A DNA stretch of 64,000 nucleotides from Martelella sp. AD-3 (GCF_001578105.1 NZ_CP014275.1:2604001-2668000), one strand, 5' to 3'. Numbered from the stretch's first letter, positions 1 to 10,341 are shown. Made by a program: numbers and translations. Notes: generated from the letters alone by a model not told the origin.

Positions 1-1525
1 CGAGAACCGTCACGCCGAGGCCGAAATGGGCGAGCGCCGCGCCGAAGGCGGAACGCGGCAGGCCGACAAATCGCGGCCATGCCCGCGCCATCGACATCCG
101 GCCGAAACCCGAGCGATACCAGAGATCGCTGGCCGCGCCGAACATCAGGAAGAAGGCAATCGCGATGACAAGGCCCGCGAGAACCGGGCCGCGGGAATGG
201 TAGTAGATGAAGCCGGCAGCCAGAACGAGCGCCAGAACTGCCGCGACCATCAGGCGCTCGCCGGCCGCCTTCAGGTCGCCCCTTTTCCACGACAGCATCG
301 GGCCGAAGGGAACGGCGAGCAGAAGCGGGATCATCAACACGCCGAAGGTCATGTTGAAGAAGGGCGGGCCGACGGAAATCTTGTCGCCGGTGAGTGTTTC
401 GAGAACCAGCGGATAGAGCGTGCCGGTCAGCACGGTTCCCGTAGCCACCGTCAAAATGAGATTATTGAAGACCAACGCCCCCTCGCGCGAGATCGGCGAG
501 AACAGGCCGCCGGCGCGCAGGAGCGGTGCGCGAAAGGCGAACAAAGCCAGCGAGCCGCCGACGAAGAAGGCAAGGATGGCGAGAATGAAGATGCCGCGCG
601 TCGGGTCGGTCGCGAAAGCGTGCACCGAGGTCAGAACGCCGGATCGGACGAGAAAGGTTCCGAGCAGCGACAGCGAGAAGGTCAGGATCGACAGGAGCAC
701 CGTCCAGATCTTCAGCGCCTCGCGCTTTTCCATGACCAGGGCGGAATGCAGCAGCGCCGTACCGGCAAGCCAGGGCATGAAGGAGGCATTCTCGACCGGA
801 TCCCAGAACCACCAGCCGCCCCAGCCCAGTTCGTAATAGGCCCAGTAGGAGCCCATCGCGATGCCGGCCGTCAGGAACAGCCATGCCAGAAGCGCCCAGG
901 GACGAACCCACAGTGCCCAGGCCGCGTCGATCCGCCCGCTGATGAGCGCCGCGACCGCAAAAGAAAAGCACACGGAGAAGCCGACATAACCGAGATAAAG
1001 CAAGGGCGGATGGATCGCGAGGCCGAAATCCTGCAGGATAGGATTGAGATCCTGCCCCTCTCCCGGCACGGGAAAGATCCGCATGAACGGGTTCGAGGTG
1101 AACAGGATGAAAAAGAGAAAAGCCGTCGCGATCAAGGCCTGGATCGAGAGCACATTGGCCCTGAGATCGTCGGGAAGATTGCGGCTGAAGGCGGCAACAA
1201 GCGCGCTGAACAACGTCAGGATCAGAAGCCAGAGCATCATCGATCCCTCGTGATTGCCCCAGACGCCGGAGAACTTGTAGATCAGCGGCATCAGCGAGTG
1301 CGAATTCTCCCAGACATTGCGGACGGAGAAATCGGAGACCAGATGGCTGCGGATCAGCACGCCGAAGGACGTCGCCACCAGGGCGAACAGAGTGAGCGTT
1401 CCGCTGACGGCCACCGCCATCATTTGCGGGTTGTTCCGCCTGGCGCCGACAGCCGGCACCAGAAAGGTCACAAAAGCGACCGCAAGCGCGAGGATCAGCG
1501 AGAACAGACCGAGTTCAACCGTCAC
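1..1525 (-). CDS. ccmF: CcmF, cytochrome c heme lyase subunit (3' end outside window)
   Basis: Inner-membrane component of the System I cytochrome c maturation pathway, which receives heme from CcmE and takes part in attaching it to apocytochrome. About 508 residues are visible; the rest of a protein normally near 650 residues lies beyond the left edge. The translation is a chain of hydrophobic segments with the tryptophan-rich WWD motif ([16 protein letters not shown]) near residues 234-249, the heme-handling signature of the family. The start is a GTG at 1525 that overlaps the TGA of ccmE (GTGA), which implies coupled translation in a ccmI-ccmE-ccmF operon. Identification is firm. Confidence 0.93.
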   Translation of the reverse strand, partial: MTVELGLFSLILALAVAFVTFLVPAVGARRNNPQMMAVAVSGTLTLFALVATSFGVLIRSHLVSDFSVRNVWENSHSLMPLIYKFSGVWGNHEGSMMLWLLILTLFSALVAAFSRNLPDDLRANVLSIQALIATAFLFFILFTSNPFMRIFPVPGEGQDLNPILQDFGLAIHPPLLYLGYVGFSVCFSFAVAALISGRIDAAWALWVRPWALLAWLFLTAGIAMGSYWAYYELGWGGWWFWDPVENASFMPWLAGTALLHSALVMEKREALKIWTVLLSILTFSLSLLGTFLVRSGVLTSVHAFATDPTRGIFILAILAFFVGGSLALFAFRAPLLRAGGLFSPISREGALVFNNLILTVATGTVLTGTLYPLVLETLTGDKISVGPPFFNMTFGVLMIPLLLAVPFGPMLSWKRGDLKAAGERLMVAAVLALVLAAGFIYYHSRGPVLAGLVIAIAFFLMFGAASDLWYRSGFGRMSMARAWPRFVGLPRSAFGAALAHFGLGVTVL

Positions 1526-1965
1526 TGGCTCGTCTCCCCCTCCCAGACGCCGTCTTCCTTCAGGCGGTCGGCAACTTCCTTGGGCATGTAGTTTTCGTCG
1601 TGCTTGGCAAGCACCATGTCGGCATGAAACGCGCCGTCCCTGTCGAAGCGTCCTTCCGTCACCACGCCCTGCCCTTCACGGAAGAGGTCCGGCAGGATGC
1701 CGGCATACCGCACCTCGACCGCGCTGGAGCCATCGGTCACGGTAAAAAGAACATTGGAGTTCTCCACGCGCTTGATCGACCCCTCCTCGACCAGCCCGCC
1801 AAGCCTGATGCGCGTTCCCTCGCCGACCGGCTTTTCGGCAAGGTCGGACGGCATGTAGAAATAGGAAACGCTGCGGCTGAGCGCAAACAGCACCAGCAGC
1901 ACGGCGACGGCAATGAAACCGACGCCGCCTGCGATGACAGTCAGCCTTTTCTGCTTGCGATTCAA
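1522..1965 (-). CDS. ccmE: CcmE, periplasmic heme chaperone
   Basis: Membrane-anchored heme chaperone (147 aa, usual length) that binds heme covalently and passes it to CcmF. It has a short basic N-terminus, one membrane segment at about residues 9-29 and a beta-barrel OB-fold domain. The heme-binding histidine is visible as H122 in LAKHDENY, with the conserved tyrosine Y126. The start is a TTG at 1965 overlapping the TGA of ccmI, and the gene end overlaps the ccmF start, so the three genes are translationally linked. Older rhizobial work calls this gene cycJ. Confidence 0.95.
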   Translation of the reverse strand: MNRKQKRLTVIAGGVGFIAVAVLLVLFALSRSVSYFYMPSDLAEKPVGEGTRIRLGGLVEEGSIKRVENSNVLFTVTDGSSAVEVRYAGILPDLFREGQGVVTEGRFDRDGAFHADMVLAKHDENYMPKEVADRLKEDGVWEGETSQ

Positions 1966-3098
1966 CGCTCTGCTCCCGATAACTGCAGCGAGGCTCCAAA
2001 GGCCTCAAGCCTTGCCCCCTGCGCGCTGTCCCCTCCGAAGTAACCGATCGCCTGCCGGAGGGCCAAAACCGCCTTTTCCTCGTTTCCGAGAACACTATAG
2101 GATCGGATCAGACGCATCCAGCCGTCGATATCATCCGGATCATCTTCCAGCCTTTGCTCAAGCCCGGCGACCATGCCATCGACCATCTCGGCGCGCGCCT
2201 CATCCGAAAGGTCGGACGCGGCCGCCACTGCCTCTTCGTCGGGGCCATTCGGCACGACGCCATCGGCGGGACGACCGCCGCTATTGGCCGCGATCCGGCG
2301 GTCAACCATGTCGCGCCAGGGAGACCCTTCCGGCAGCGCGTTTTCAAGACGCCTGAACCGCTCCGCCGCCACGGCGCTGTCTCCCGATTGCTCGGCGGCA
2401 AGAGCCATGAAGTACAGCGCGCGCAGGTCATCCGGGTCAAGCGCCTCCGCCTTTCGGAAAAGGTCAAGCGCCTGGTCCGTCACGATCCCCGCATGCATGG
2501 CGACGATGGCCTCCCCCTGCCCGGCCAGCCGATCGGCGGTCGCGCCCGAAACGCGGATCGCATTGGCATAGGCGTTCTCTGCCGCCTCGAACCGGCCTTC
2601 GCGCAGATAGATCGGCGCGATCACATCCCACCCGCGTCCGTCTTCGGGGTTCTCGGCAAGATGCTGCTCCACGCGCGCCACCAACACGGCAAGGTCGGGT
2701 TCGTCCGCATTCACACGCGCGGCAAGCGGCTGATCCGGCGCGCCCGGCGTGCCGAGAATGGGATAGAGCAAAGCCGACCCGACCATCAAAACCAGGATCG
2801 CGGCAGCCGTCCCCCAGGCCGTCGTGCGGCGGCCGGCCCTGCGTTCGGGAGCAAGGCCTCCCTTGAAGGAAACGGCCAGGAGCCGTCGACCGATCTCGGC
2901 CCGCGCCGCTTCGTATTCCTTGTCGCTGAGCAACCCTTCCGCTTTTTCGCGCTCGATCTCGCGCAATTGATCGCGATAGACGGCGGACTGGCCCGCAGCC
3001 GGCCCTTCGCCCCCGCCTGCGGGCTTGCGCAGCAGCGGCAGGGCGACCGCGAGGGCCGCGACCAGGAAGACGACAAGGGCTGGAATGGCGAAAATCAT
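1962..3098 (-). CDS. ccmI: CcmI (CycH), apocytochrome c chaperone
   Basis: Presents apocytochrome c to the heme ligation complex. The 378-residue protein starts with a membrane segment (about residues 2-24) and a cytoplasmic loop rich in charged residues with the typical [18 protein letters not shown] leucine-zipper-like stretch. A second membrane segment follows at about residues 93-112, then a periplasmic TPR-type domain with helical repeats up to the C-terminus. It is the first gene of the ccmI-ccmE-ccmF operon and starts with ATG. A 106-bp gap separates it from the lipoprotein gene upstream. Confidence 0.92.
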   Translation of the reverse strand: MIFAIPALVVFLVAALAVALPLLRKPAGGGEGPAAGQSAVYRDQLREIEREKAEGLLSDKEYEAARAEIGRRLLAVSFKGGLAPERRAGRRTTAWGTAAAILVLMVGSALLYPILGTPGAPDQPLAARVNADEPDLAVLVARVEQHLAENPEDGRGWDVIAPIYLREGRFEAAENAYANAIRVSGATADRLAGQGEAIVAMHAGIVTDQALDLFRKAEALDPDDLRALYFMALAAEQSGDSAVAAERFRRLENALPEGSPWRDMVDRRIAANSGGRPADGVVPNGPDEEAVAAASDLSDEARAEMVDGMVAGLEQRLEDDPDDIDGWMRLIRSYSVLGNEEKAVLALRQAIGYFGGDSAQGARLEAFGASLQLSGAER

Positions 3099-3204
3099 AA
3101 CGATGTCTTCGTACGCTACCGCCGCACAATAGCCAACACACTAAAGCTTTATCGGCGCAATCTGCCGCAAAAGGTCGCAGCAGGGAAGAGCGCGAGGGAC
3201 ACGG

Positions 3205-3615
3205 CTAATTCAGCAGCGACCACAGCCCGTCCTCGCCCCGGCAGGCGGCGCCGCGTCCGACATATTCGCGGCCGTCGATGTTCACGCGCTGCGTGTATTG
3301 CCGGCAGTTCTGGTCCCCTACCTGATAGGGACTGGCCGCGGTCACGCTGCCCGTGGCATCCCGCCCCTGCCAGGTGACGGTTTCGCCCGCGGGAACGGAG
3401 GCGAGCGCGTATTGTTCTGCCTGCAGGGCTTTCGCGCGGTCGGCAGGCGAAAGGGCGATGCCCGCGCGCTCCACCAGCCCGCCTTCAAGAGCGACAGCGG
3501 GAACGGCTTGCCGGGACGCGGGCGCGGGCGCCACGCCGGTGGGTATCCCGGTGTCGGTCGTGGCGCAACCCGAAACCGCAATAGCGGCGGCGGCGAGCAG
3601 AATGATCCGTTGCAC
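3205..3615 (-). CDS. Small outer-membrane-type lipoprotein, surface-antigen-like
   Basis: A 136-residue lipoprotein. The signal peptide ends in a lipobox (VSGC, Cys17), so the mature protein is predicted to be lipid-anchored. The C-terminal half contains a domain with two cysteines (QNCRQYTQ and GAACRGEDG) and a WSLLN end that resembles the small surface-antigen (17-kDa antigen) family of alphaproteobacteria. It lies between feuQ and ccmI on the same strand. The ligand and role are unknown. It might belong to the FeuPQ-controlled envelope functions, but that is inference from position only. Confidence 0.7.
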   Translation of the reverse strand: MQRIILLAAAAIAVSGCATTDTGIPTGVAPAPASRQAVPAVALEGGLVERAGIALSPADRAKALQAEQYALASVPAGETVTWQGRDATGSVTAASPYQVGDQNCRQYTQRVNIDGREYVGRGAACRGEDGLWSLLN

Positions 3616-3779
3616 GATGTTGTTACCCCCTGAACGTCATGAATTGGTTCCGCCCTACGGCGCGGGACAAAGCGGCTCCAAGGCGCGGGCAAGGCATAGC
3701 ATGGACTGATGCGCCCTTGGACCTAGAAACAGATTATGGCCAGATTTCGCCGGACCGGCCGGCCGGCCAAGCGGAACGG

Positions 3780-5159
3780 CTATTTTTTGAGTTTCGCCGG
3801 CAGCACGATGCGTGCGTGTAGTCCGGCTCCCTCAAGCCCCGTCAACTCGAACCGGCCGCCATAAGCCTGCACGATGTCGTCGACGATGGAAAGGCCGAGC
3901 CCGGAACCCGATCCGCTTTCGTCAAGCCTCTGGCCGCGTTTCATCGCCCTGCGGATCTCCTCGGGCGTCAGTCCCGGGCCATCGTCGACAACCGTGATTT
4001 CCGCCCATTCGCCGGCTTCCGCGCCACCCTCCATCCTCAGGACATCCACCCGAACCTCGCCCTCGGCAAAACGGGCGGCATTCTCAAGCAGGTTGCCGAC
4101 CACTTCCTCGATATCCTGCTGCTCTACCGCCAGCACAAGACCGGGAGCGCAGGAGAGCACAAAATGCGTATCAGGGTTCAATCGACGCATCACGCGGACC
4201 AGGCGTTCCAGAACGGGCTCCACCTCACAGCGCGTCAGCACCGATTCGGTTTGCGCGGCAATCCGCGCCCGGTTCAGATAGGCCTGGACCTGCGCCTGCA
4301 TCATCACGACCTGCGACGCGATCAGCTTGCCGCCCTGCCCGCCCATGGCCTGCGCCTCGTTCAAAAGCACGGCAATCGGCGTTTTCAGCGAATGGGCAAG
4401 ATTGCCGACCTGCATGCGCGCGCGTTCGACGATCGTGCGGTTATTGCGAAGAAGCGCATTGATTTCGTCGGCGAGCGGTTGGATTTCGACGGGAAAGGCG
4501 CCTTTCATTTCCCCGTCGCCCTGTTCGGAAATGGTGCTGAGCGCCGCGCGGGCCCTGTCCAGCGGACGCAGGGCCCACAGAATGATCAACCCGTTCAGGA
4601 GAATGCTGGCGATGCCGAAGAGCGCGAGAGCGATATAGAGCCGGCGCGAGAACCAGCGCACGTCATTGTCCACCGCATCGCGGTTGCCCGATACGCGCAC
4701 CCGGGTCGCCCGGTTCTGATCGTCCATCACGACCACCGTCTCGATCACCGCCAATTCGTTGTCGTGGTCGTCGCGAACGACATAGGTCCGCCGAAAGTCA
4801 CCGTCATACGGCACTTCACTGACCGGCTTGAGCGGCAGTTCCTCACCCCCGAGCGAGGGGGAGCGCAGTGCTTCTCTCTTGTCGTCATAAAGCGGATCGA
4901 CCACCCAGTACCAACCGGTCTGCGGTTGCTTGTAGCTGAGGTTCCCGAGCTGCGGCGCGCCGGTCAGGTCCCCGTCCTCGTCGATCGACACGGAGTTGAC
5001 GACATTGAACATCTCGGCCTGCAGAAGCTGGCGGAAACCGCGCTCGGCGGCATTTCTGTAGAGCGCGGAAATCACCACCGCAATCACCAGAAGCGCGATG
5101 ACAAACCAGACCGTCGTCAGCGCCAGGGAGCGCAGCGTCAGGGAGTTTGCCCATTTCAT
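3780..5159 (-). CDS. feuQ: FeuQ-type sensor histidine kinase
   Basis: Membrane sensor kinase of 459 residues. It has a transmembrane segment at about residues 12-34, a periplasmic sensor domain of about 140 residues, a second membrane segment near residues 178-198 and a HAMP-like linker. The phosphoacceptor motif is HSLKTPIAVLLNEA in place of the usual HELRTP, and the ATPase domain has an N box (LLENAARFA), VVDDGPGLT and GSGSGLGLSIV. Its start overlaps the feuP stop by 4 bp. In Sinorhizobium FeuQ works with FeuP in osmolarity-linked control of cyclic glucan export. Neighbourhood and the PhoQ-like architecture support the name. Confidence 0.85.
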   Translation of the reverse strand: MKWANSLTLRSLALTTVWFVIALLVIAVVISALYRNAAERGFRQLLQAEMFNVVNSVSIDEDGDLTGAPQLGNLSYKQPQTGWYWVVDPLYDDKREALRSPSLGGEELPLKPVSEVPYDGDFRRTYVVRDDHDNELAVIETVVVMDDQNRATRVRVSGNRDAVDNDVRWFSRRLYIALALFGIASILLNGLIILWALRPLDRARAALSTISEQGDGEMKGAFPVEIQPLADEINALLRNNRTIVERARMQVGNLAHSLKTPIAVLLNEAQAMGGQGGKLIASQVVMMQAQVQAYLNRARIAAQTESVLTRCEVEPVLERLVRVMRRLNPDTHFVLSCAPGLVLAVEQQDIEEVVGNLLENAARFAEGEVRVDVLRMEGGAEAGEWAEITVVDDGPGLTPEEIRRAMKRGQRLDESGSGSGLGLSIVDDIVQAYGGRFELTGLEGAGLHARIVLPAKLKK

Positions 5160-5818
5160 TCAGGCACCTGCATGCGGTAGCCGAGACCGCGGACCGTCTC
5201 GATCCATTCCGGCCCGATCTTCTTGCGCAGACGTCCGACAAAGACCTCGATCGTGTTGGAATCCCGATCGAAGTCCTGATCGTAAAGATGTTCGGTCAGT
5301 TCCGTGCGCGAGACGACCTCGCCCTGGTGGTGCATCAGATAGGACAGCAGCCTGTACTCATGCGAGGTCAGGCGCAGCAACTCGCCGTTGAGCGTCGCCT
5401 TGGAGGCCTTCACGTCAAGCGCGATCGGCCCGCAGGAGATCGTGCTGGCCGCATGTCCGGCCGCCCGGCGGATGAGCGCCCGGATGCGCGCCATCACTTC
5501 CTCGATGTGGAAGGGTTTGGTCACATAGTCGTCGGCGCCGGCGTCGATGCCGGCAACCTTGTCGCTCCAGCGATCGCGCGCCGTGAGAATCAGTACCGGC
5601 ATCTTTCGCCCGGCGGCGCGCCATTTTTCCAGAATAGACACGCCGTCCAGCGCCGGCAGGCCGATATCGAGAATCACGGCATCATAGGGTTCCGTGTCGC
5701 CGAGGAAATGCCCTTCGACGCCGTCATAGGCACAATCGACAACGTAGTCGGACTCCCTCAGCATCTGAGCAAGCTGCCGGTTGAGGTTTTCATCGTCTTC
5801 GATGAGCAGGATACGCAT
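5156..5818 (-). CDS. feuP: FeuP-type OmpR-family response regulator
   Basis: DNA-binding response regulator of 220 residues. The receiver domain begins MRILLIEDDENLNRQL, carries the phosphorylatable Asp in DAVILDIGLPALDG and the conserved Lys in YVTKPFH. The OmpR/PhoB winged-helix domain follows, with the recognition-helix region SNTIEVFVGRLRKKIG and the terminal VRGLGYRM. I chose the internal ATG at 5818, where receiver homology begins; the longer reading frame from 5857 adds 13 unsupported residues. It is expressed with feuQ through a 4-bp overlap. Confidence 0.9.
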   Translation of the reverse strand: MRILLIEDDENLNRQLAQMLRESDYVVDCAYDGVEGHFLGDTEPYDAVILDIGLPALDGVSILEKWRAAGRKMPVLILTARDRWSDKVAGIDAGADDYVTKPFHIEEVMARIRALIRRAAGHAASTISCGPIALDVKASKATLNGELLRLTSHEYRLLSYLMHHQGEVVSRTELTEHLYDQDFDRDSNTIEVFVGRLRKKIGPEWIETVRGLGYRMQVPE

Positions 5819-5878
5819 GTCGGTCAACTCACTGTTTGCGGACAGGGACTTCGGCAAGGCGCAAGGGCCGCAGGACGA

Positions 5879-6130
5879 TCAGCTCGCGGGAACGGTTCGG
5901 GTAATCTTGCGCGGCATATTTCCGTTGTTTGCGGGGATGATGACGGTCACCTGGCAGCTGCTGCCGTCCTGCGTCGGCACCGCGGACAACAACTCTCCGC
6001 CGGTGCTCCTGACGACCGCCGCCGCCGCCGCCGCGCAGTCGGCAGCGATTGCGCCGCCGGTCTGGGCGGCAAGGAGCAGGCCGGCGGCCGACGCCATCCG
6101 CAATGCAAGCATCGTCTTGCGCATCATCAT
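5879..6130 (-). CDS. feuN: Small periplasmic protein, candidate FeuN
   Basis: An 83-residue exported protein with a cleavable signal peptide (probable cut after AIA before ADC). The short mature domain has two cysteines (ADCAAA and SSCQVTV) that could form a disulfide. It lies 60 bp upstream of feuP on the same strand. In Sinorhizobium meliloti a small periplasmic protein, FeuN, encoded with feuPQ, restrains FeuQ signalling. Size, export and position match that protein, but I cannot align them here. The start may be any of three consecutive ATGs (6130, 6127, 6124); a TTG at 6139 is less likely. Confidence 0.6.
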   Translation of the reverse strand: MMMRKTMLALRMASAAGLLLAAQTGGAIAADCAAAAAAVVRSTGGELLSAVPTQDGSSCQVTVIIPANNGNMPRKITRTVPAS

Positions 6131-6211
6131 GTTTCCCAAAGAAATTCACTTTGCTCTTACTGATAAGAATAGTTGGCTGAACTGCAAATGAATAGTCCCA
6201 TAGACGCAGGC

Positions 6212-6250
6212 AAAACCCACGGCTGCCGGAGCGCTTGGCCCCGGCAGCCG
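6212..6250 (-). terminator. Intrinsic terminator at the end of the GTA cluster
   Basis: On the minus strand a 10-bp GC-rich stem (CGGCTGCCGG pairing with CCGGCAGCCG) with an 11-base loop is followed by TGGGTTTTG. It lies just after the last gene of the GTA cluster and before the feuN leader, so it should end GTA transcription. The U-tract is short and interrupted. Confidence 0.6.
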
Positions 6251-6266
6251 GTTATCGCACCGTGCG

Positions 6267-6476
6267 TCAGCGGCTCAGCGTGCCCTTGGCCGCTATCCGG
6301 CCGAAAAGCGCGACCAGCCCGCCGGAAGCGCCGGCGAGCGTGGCAATGGAGGCGGCCAGTTCGCTCTGCGTGCCGTCGTCCAGATAGAGGCCGCCCATCT
6401 GGAAAAGAGGAGCGGCGATGGCCAGAAGCGCGCCCCATACCGTCTTCGAAAGATACCATTTCTTCGTATTATCCAT
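6267..6476 (-). CDS. Small holin-like membrane protein at the end of the GTA cluster
   Basis: A 69-residue protein with a hydrophobic segment at about residues 14-30 (VWGALLAIAAPLFQMGG) and a second at about 43-62 (SIATLAGASGGLVALFG), joined by an acidic loop. Two short helices, a positive C-terminus and position directly behind the host-specificity gene suggest a holin-like or release-related protein. No sequence signature proves this. It begins with an ATG 17 bp after the gp15 stop, with an AGGAAA ribosome-binding site, and is followed by the cluster's terminator. Confidence 0.6.
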   Translation of the reverse strand: MDNTKKWYLSKTVWGALLAIAAPLFQMGGLYLDDGTQSELAASIATLAGASGGLVALFGRIAAKGTLSR

Positions 6477-6492
6477 GTCATTTCCTTTCTGT

Positions 6493-9400
6493 TCAGACCG
6501 CAAGTGAAAATGTGCGGACGAGGGCCGTGCCGAGCGGCACCTTCCGCCCCAGTTGACGAAGCCGGACCGCAAAAACCGTCGCGGGAAGACCGAAGTCGGA
6601 GATCTGCTCGGCCTCCGGATAGAGCCATTGCGGCACGGCGGTCTCGATGCTGCGCAGCAAGGTTGCGCCGGCGAAAATCTCCAGGCGGTAGGCTTCGGCG
6701 TCCTCGTCCTTCGGAATGTCGGCAGCGGCCCAGTCATCGGCGTCGAGGCGGGAGCGCCGCACCCAGCTGAAGGCCAGGTCACCGGAATTGAGACGCCGAA
6801 CCTTCAGCTGCACCGGCGACAGAGGCGTCTCCGCCCTGATGCCCCCGGCAAACTGATAGGGCGCGCGCGGATCGGCCTGGCCGTTGGCGGTTTCGACGAC
6901 ATAGTTCCGCGATAGCCCCACATGCCTGCTGCCAAGCCCGACCGGGACAACGGAAGCGTTGAGAACGACGGCGTCATTGCCCGTCTCCGCGCCCGCCAGC
7001 ATGGCGTCCTCGGTTCCGTGAAGACCGCGCAACAGGCCCTCCAGCCGCCAGCGCCCGGACGAGATTTCCGTGGCCCGCAGGAAGCCGATGATCTCGAACA
7101 CGCCATTGCCGGCCCTCACGGCAATGCGGTTCTCGCCGTTCAGCACGGCCGTTCTCGTCGCCGATGCGAGACCGCCGAAATCCAGATCGACGACGAGGGC
7201 GCGGGTGAAGTCGAACCGCCCGCTCGCCCCGGGCTGAAGCGGGGCGGCAAGTCGCGCCGTTGCCGCCGGCCTGTCGATGACCGCGCCGGGCTGATAACCT
7301 TCATCCGTCGACGAGGAGGCGACGAACGCACGGCGGAAGGGGCGGGAGAAGACCGCGACCCGGGCGAAATCCTCGGCCGGTCCCGGTGCGTCGCGCGCAA
7401 GGTCGAGAAAGATCACCCTCGGCGAGAAACCCTCCGAGGCGGCGTCATGCGCAAGGCGCGCGTTTTCGCCGGCGCCCGGGGCCGTGCCGGCAGACGGCGA
7501 AAACGACCGCGCCTCCAGCCGGATCGTCTCGGCGACCTCAAGCCGCGTCACCATGAAGCGTCCGGCCGGGCCGCCTTCGAGCCGGAACACATCGCCGATT
7601 TCCAGAGCGCGCTCCTGCGGCGACAGGTCAATCTGCAGGGTCCGCATGCCGCAACGGCTTTCGCGCAGCAGCGCGTGGGCCCGCTCCAGCGCCGTCGCCT
7701 CCGAAAGGACTGTTGGCAATGCGAACCGGAGCACCCGATCGCTGACCGTCGTCGCGCGGCTCGCGCGGGCGCTTGCCTGCGCGTAATCGGCTTCCGGATC
7801 GAAATAGGTGACGGCAGCCTCGCCCGGTATATCGCTGCCGTGAAGCCGCGTCTCGCGCCAGGGGCCGGCGTCGCGCTCGGCAACAATATCGATCACGCGC
7901 GGTGAAAGGCTGGCGCGCTGGCGCGAACGGAACACCAGGCCGTCGGCCGTTTCGATACAGTCCGCGGAATAGAGCGAGAGCAGCGGCTCGATCAGGTCGC
8001 GTGCCGCATCGATATCGGCCTGCAGATAGCCTGTCAGATCACCGCTCAGCAGGCGCGTGTCGCAATCGTTGAAACCGTGATCGGCAAGAAGCGCGCGTAC
8101 GGCGTCGGCAAGCGTGGTCGCTCCCAGCCTGCCGTTCAGCCAGTGCCCGGTCGTCCAGTTGGCGCCGTCGCTCCACAGCGCATCGTTCTGCGGAAAGGCC
8201 GGATAGGGCCGGATGTCCCAGCACCAGAGGAAAATATGGTCAGGATCGACCATGCCGGCAGGCGCGCTGGCGCCCGTCCAATACCCAAGATGCGCTTCCA
8301 GGAAGCGGCGCTGCTCGTCGTCGGAACGCCGGCGGCTCGAGAAATGGGGATAGGCGGATTCCGCCGATTTCGGATCGGCAAAGACATTCGGCTGGCAGCT
8401 TCCCTTGTCGACCGCCGGACATCCGAGCTCGGTGAACCAGATCGGCTTTTCCATGGGAACCCAGGCGGTGGGCGCAACTGCCTCGCCGCCGCCGATCCGG
8501 TCGAAATGCCTGTTCGACCACCAGCCCGCAAGGTCCTTGTATCTGTAGACCCATGGCTTGTTCGCAAGTCCGTCGGTGATCGGCGTGCGTCGTCGCGCTA
8601 CCCGATCCGCCTGGTCGATATAGTGCCAGTCGTATCCTTCGCCGGCTGCGATCTGCCCTTCAAGCCCGGCCGGATCGGTCGCGCTCTTGAACCCGTCCGG
8701 ATTCTCCGAAGCAAGGTCGTCATCGCGCCAGTCCGACAACGGCATGTAGTTGTCGATGCCGACAGCGGTGATATCGGGACTCGCCCACAGCGGATCGAGG
8801 TTGAAGTAGATATTGCCGCTGCCATCGTCCGGATGGAAACCGAAATACTCGCTCCAGTCCGCGCCGTAGGTGAGCGCCGTATCCGGCCCGAGGATGTTTC
8901 GCACGTCGCCCGCAAGCTCGATCAGCCCCTCGACGAAGGGAAAGGCGTCATTCTGATCGCGGATCGAGGTCAGGCCCTTCAGTTCCGAGCCGATGATGAA
9001 GCCGTCCACGCCTCCGGCGGCGGCGGCGAGATGCGCATAATGCAGAACGAGACGCCGGTATCCGGCATCCGTGCCGGCAAAGGTGACACCCGTCGGTCCC
9101 GGCGTGAAGTGATGCGGCTCGGCCGTGCCCAGAAATGCCTCCACCTGCGCCCGGGCAGCCGCGGTCCGGTCGCTCGAGCCGGAAACGCCCCTGGCGGGAT
9201 GGCAGGTGATCCGGCCGCGCCAGGGATAGATGGCCTGCTCCGCGCCGCCATAGGGGTCGGGCAGACCGTTGGCCGCAGGCACGTCCATCATGATGAAGGG
9301 ATAGAGAAACACCTTCAGCCCGCGCGCCTTCAGGTCTGCGATCGCCGCCATCAGCCCGGCATCGTTGGGCGTGCCGCCATAGGCCGGTCCGCCCTCATGC

Positions 9401-10341
9401 GTGCTCACCACATGCGCCTCGTCGCGCTTGAGGCCGGAAACGGACCAGGGCGTGCTCTCCTCGGCGCGAAACGGCGTTTCCACGCCCGGCAGAATGCGGC
9501 ACTCACCCGCCCTCAGATCCGAGCCGAACCAGGTGACGACCAGCGCCACGCGCTCCAGATTGGGGCAAAGCGCGGTCAGTTCGTCGACCGAGGCTTCCCA
9601 GTCGGTCGCGCGGGTGAGCGTGTTGCGGTTCATGATCCGCTGGCTTCCGCGGCCGAGCGATTCTGTGACCGGATAAGGGCAGAGCCCGTGTTCGGTCGCG
9701 CCGGGAATGACGGCGATGGCCTTCACCCGGCTCTCGAGCGCTCCCGTCGGCTTCAGCACCTCGAACTGGATCACGGGGATGCGGTTGCCGAATCCGTCGA
9801 GCGGCAGGCGTTCGAAGACGACATAACAGAGCCCGCGATAGGCAGGCGCGTTGCCGGCGCCCTGCTTGGCCTCGATCAGGGGATCTGGCAACTGGCTGTC
9901 ATCGCCCGGATAGAAGCGCATCTCGATGCCGGTCAGGTCCAGCTCGCGCCCGTCCGCCCAGACCCGCCGGATCGCGGCAACGGGGCCTTCACAAATGCCG
10001 AAGGCGAAATTGCCGTAATAGGCGAAGCTCTCGAGCGTCGAGCCCGACGCCTTGCCGCCGGCGCGCTCCTCGACCACGTCTTCCTCGAATCGCGTCGCCC
10101 AGATCAGCGTTCCCCCGACCCGCGACGCGCCGTAGACGCGCGGAATGGCAACGCCCTCCTCCGCGCCGCCAACCCGGGCGGTCGGCAAATGGCGGCCGGC
10201 TGCCCTGCGGCCGCCGGAAAAGATGGATCCGTCGACCGCCGCGCCGGCGAGCGCGCCCAGCGCCCGCCCGGCAACGGCGCCGAACGGTCCGAGAACGCTG
10301 CCAAATGCGGCGCCTGCCGCCTGAAATAGGATCGTTGCCAT
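6493..10341 (-). CDS. GTA gp15, host-specificity / tail tip megatron protein
   Basis: At 1282 residues this is the largest GTA protein, matching the RcGTA gp15 class that forms the tail tip and contacts the host. The N-terminus (MATILFQAAGAAFGSVLGPF) is hydrophobic. A central region around residues 200-600 has the TIM-barrel-like domain typical of GTA gp15, including HYAHLAAAAGGVDGFIIGSE and KPIWFTELGCPAVDKG. The C-terminal part contains phage-tail-type fibronectin-like segments. I chose the ATG at 10341, since upstream residues in the same frame read through the RIME1-like element and are not protein-like. It is 111 bp from that element and 214 bp from gp14. Confidence 0.9.
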   Translation of the reverse strand: MATILFQAAGAAFGSVLGPFGAVAGRALGALAGAAVDGSIFSGGRRAAGRHLPTARVGGAEEGVAIPRVYGASRVGGTLIWATRFEEDVVEERAGGKASGSTLESFAYYGNFAFGICEGPVAAIRRVWADGRELDLTGIEMRFYPGDDSQLPDPLIEAKQGAGNAPAYRGLCYVVFERLPLDGFGNRIPVIQFEVLKPTGALESRVKAIAVIPGATEHGLCPYPVTESLGRGSQRIMNRNTLTRATDWEASVDELTALCPNLERVALVVTWFGSDLRAGECRILPGVETPFRAEESTPWSVSGLKRDEAHVVSTHEGGPAYGGTPNDAGLMAAIADLKARGLKVFLYPFIMMDVPAANGLPDPYGGAEQAIYPWRGRITCHPARGVSGSSDRTAAARAQVEAFLGTAEPHHFTPGPTGVTFAGTDAGYRRLVLHYAHLAAAAGGVDGFIIGSELKGLTSIRDQNDAFPFVEGLIELAGDVRNILGPDTALTYGADWSEYFGFHPDDGSGNIYFNLDPLWASPDITAVGIDNYMPLSDWRDDDLASENPDGFKSATDPAGLEGQIAAGEGYDWHYIDQADRVARRRTPITDGLANKPWVYRYKDLAGWWSNRHFDRIGGGEAVAPTAWVPMEKPIWFTELGCPAVDKGSCQPNVFADPKSAESAYPHFSSRRRSDDEQRRFLEAHLGYWTGASAPAGMVDPDHIFLWCWDIRPYPAFPQNDALWSDGANWTTGHWLNGRLGATTLADAVRALLADHGFNDCDTRLLSGDLTGYLQADIDAARDLIEPLLSLYSADCIETADGLVFRSRQRASLSPRVIDIVAERDAGPWRETRLHGSDIPGEAAVTYFDPEADYAQASARASRATTVSDRVLRFALPTVLSEATALERAHALLRESRCGMRTLQIDLSPQERALEIGDVFRLEGGPAGRFMVTRLEVAETIRLEARSFSPSAGTAPGAGENARLAHDAASEGFSPRVIFLDLARDAPGPAEDFARVAVFSRPFRRAFVASSSTDEGYQPGAVIDRPAATARLAAPLQPGASGRFDFTRALVVDLDFGGLASATRTAVLNGENRIAVRAGNGVFEIIGFLRATEISSGRWRLEGLLRGLHGTEDAMLAGAETGNDAVVLNASVVPVGLGSRHVGLSRNYVVETANGQADPRAPYQFAGGIRAETPLSPVQLKVRRLNSGDLAFSWVRRSRLDADDWAAADIPKDEDAEAYRLEIFAGATLLRSIETAVPQWLYPEAEQISDFGLPATVFAVRLRQLGRKVPLGTALVRTFSLAV

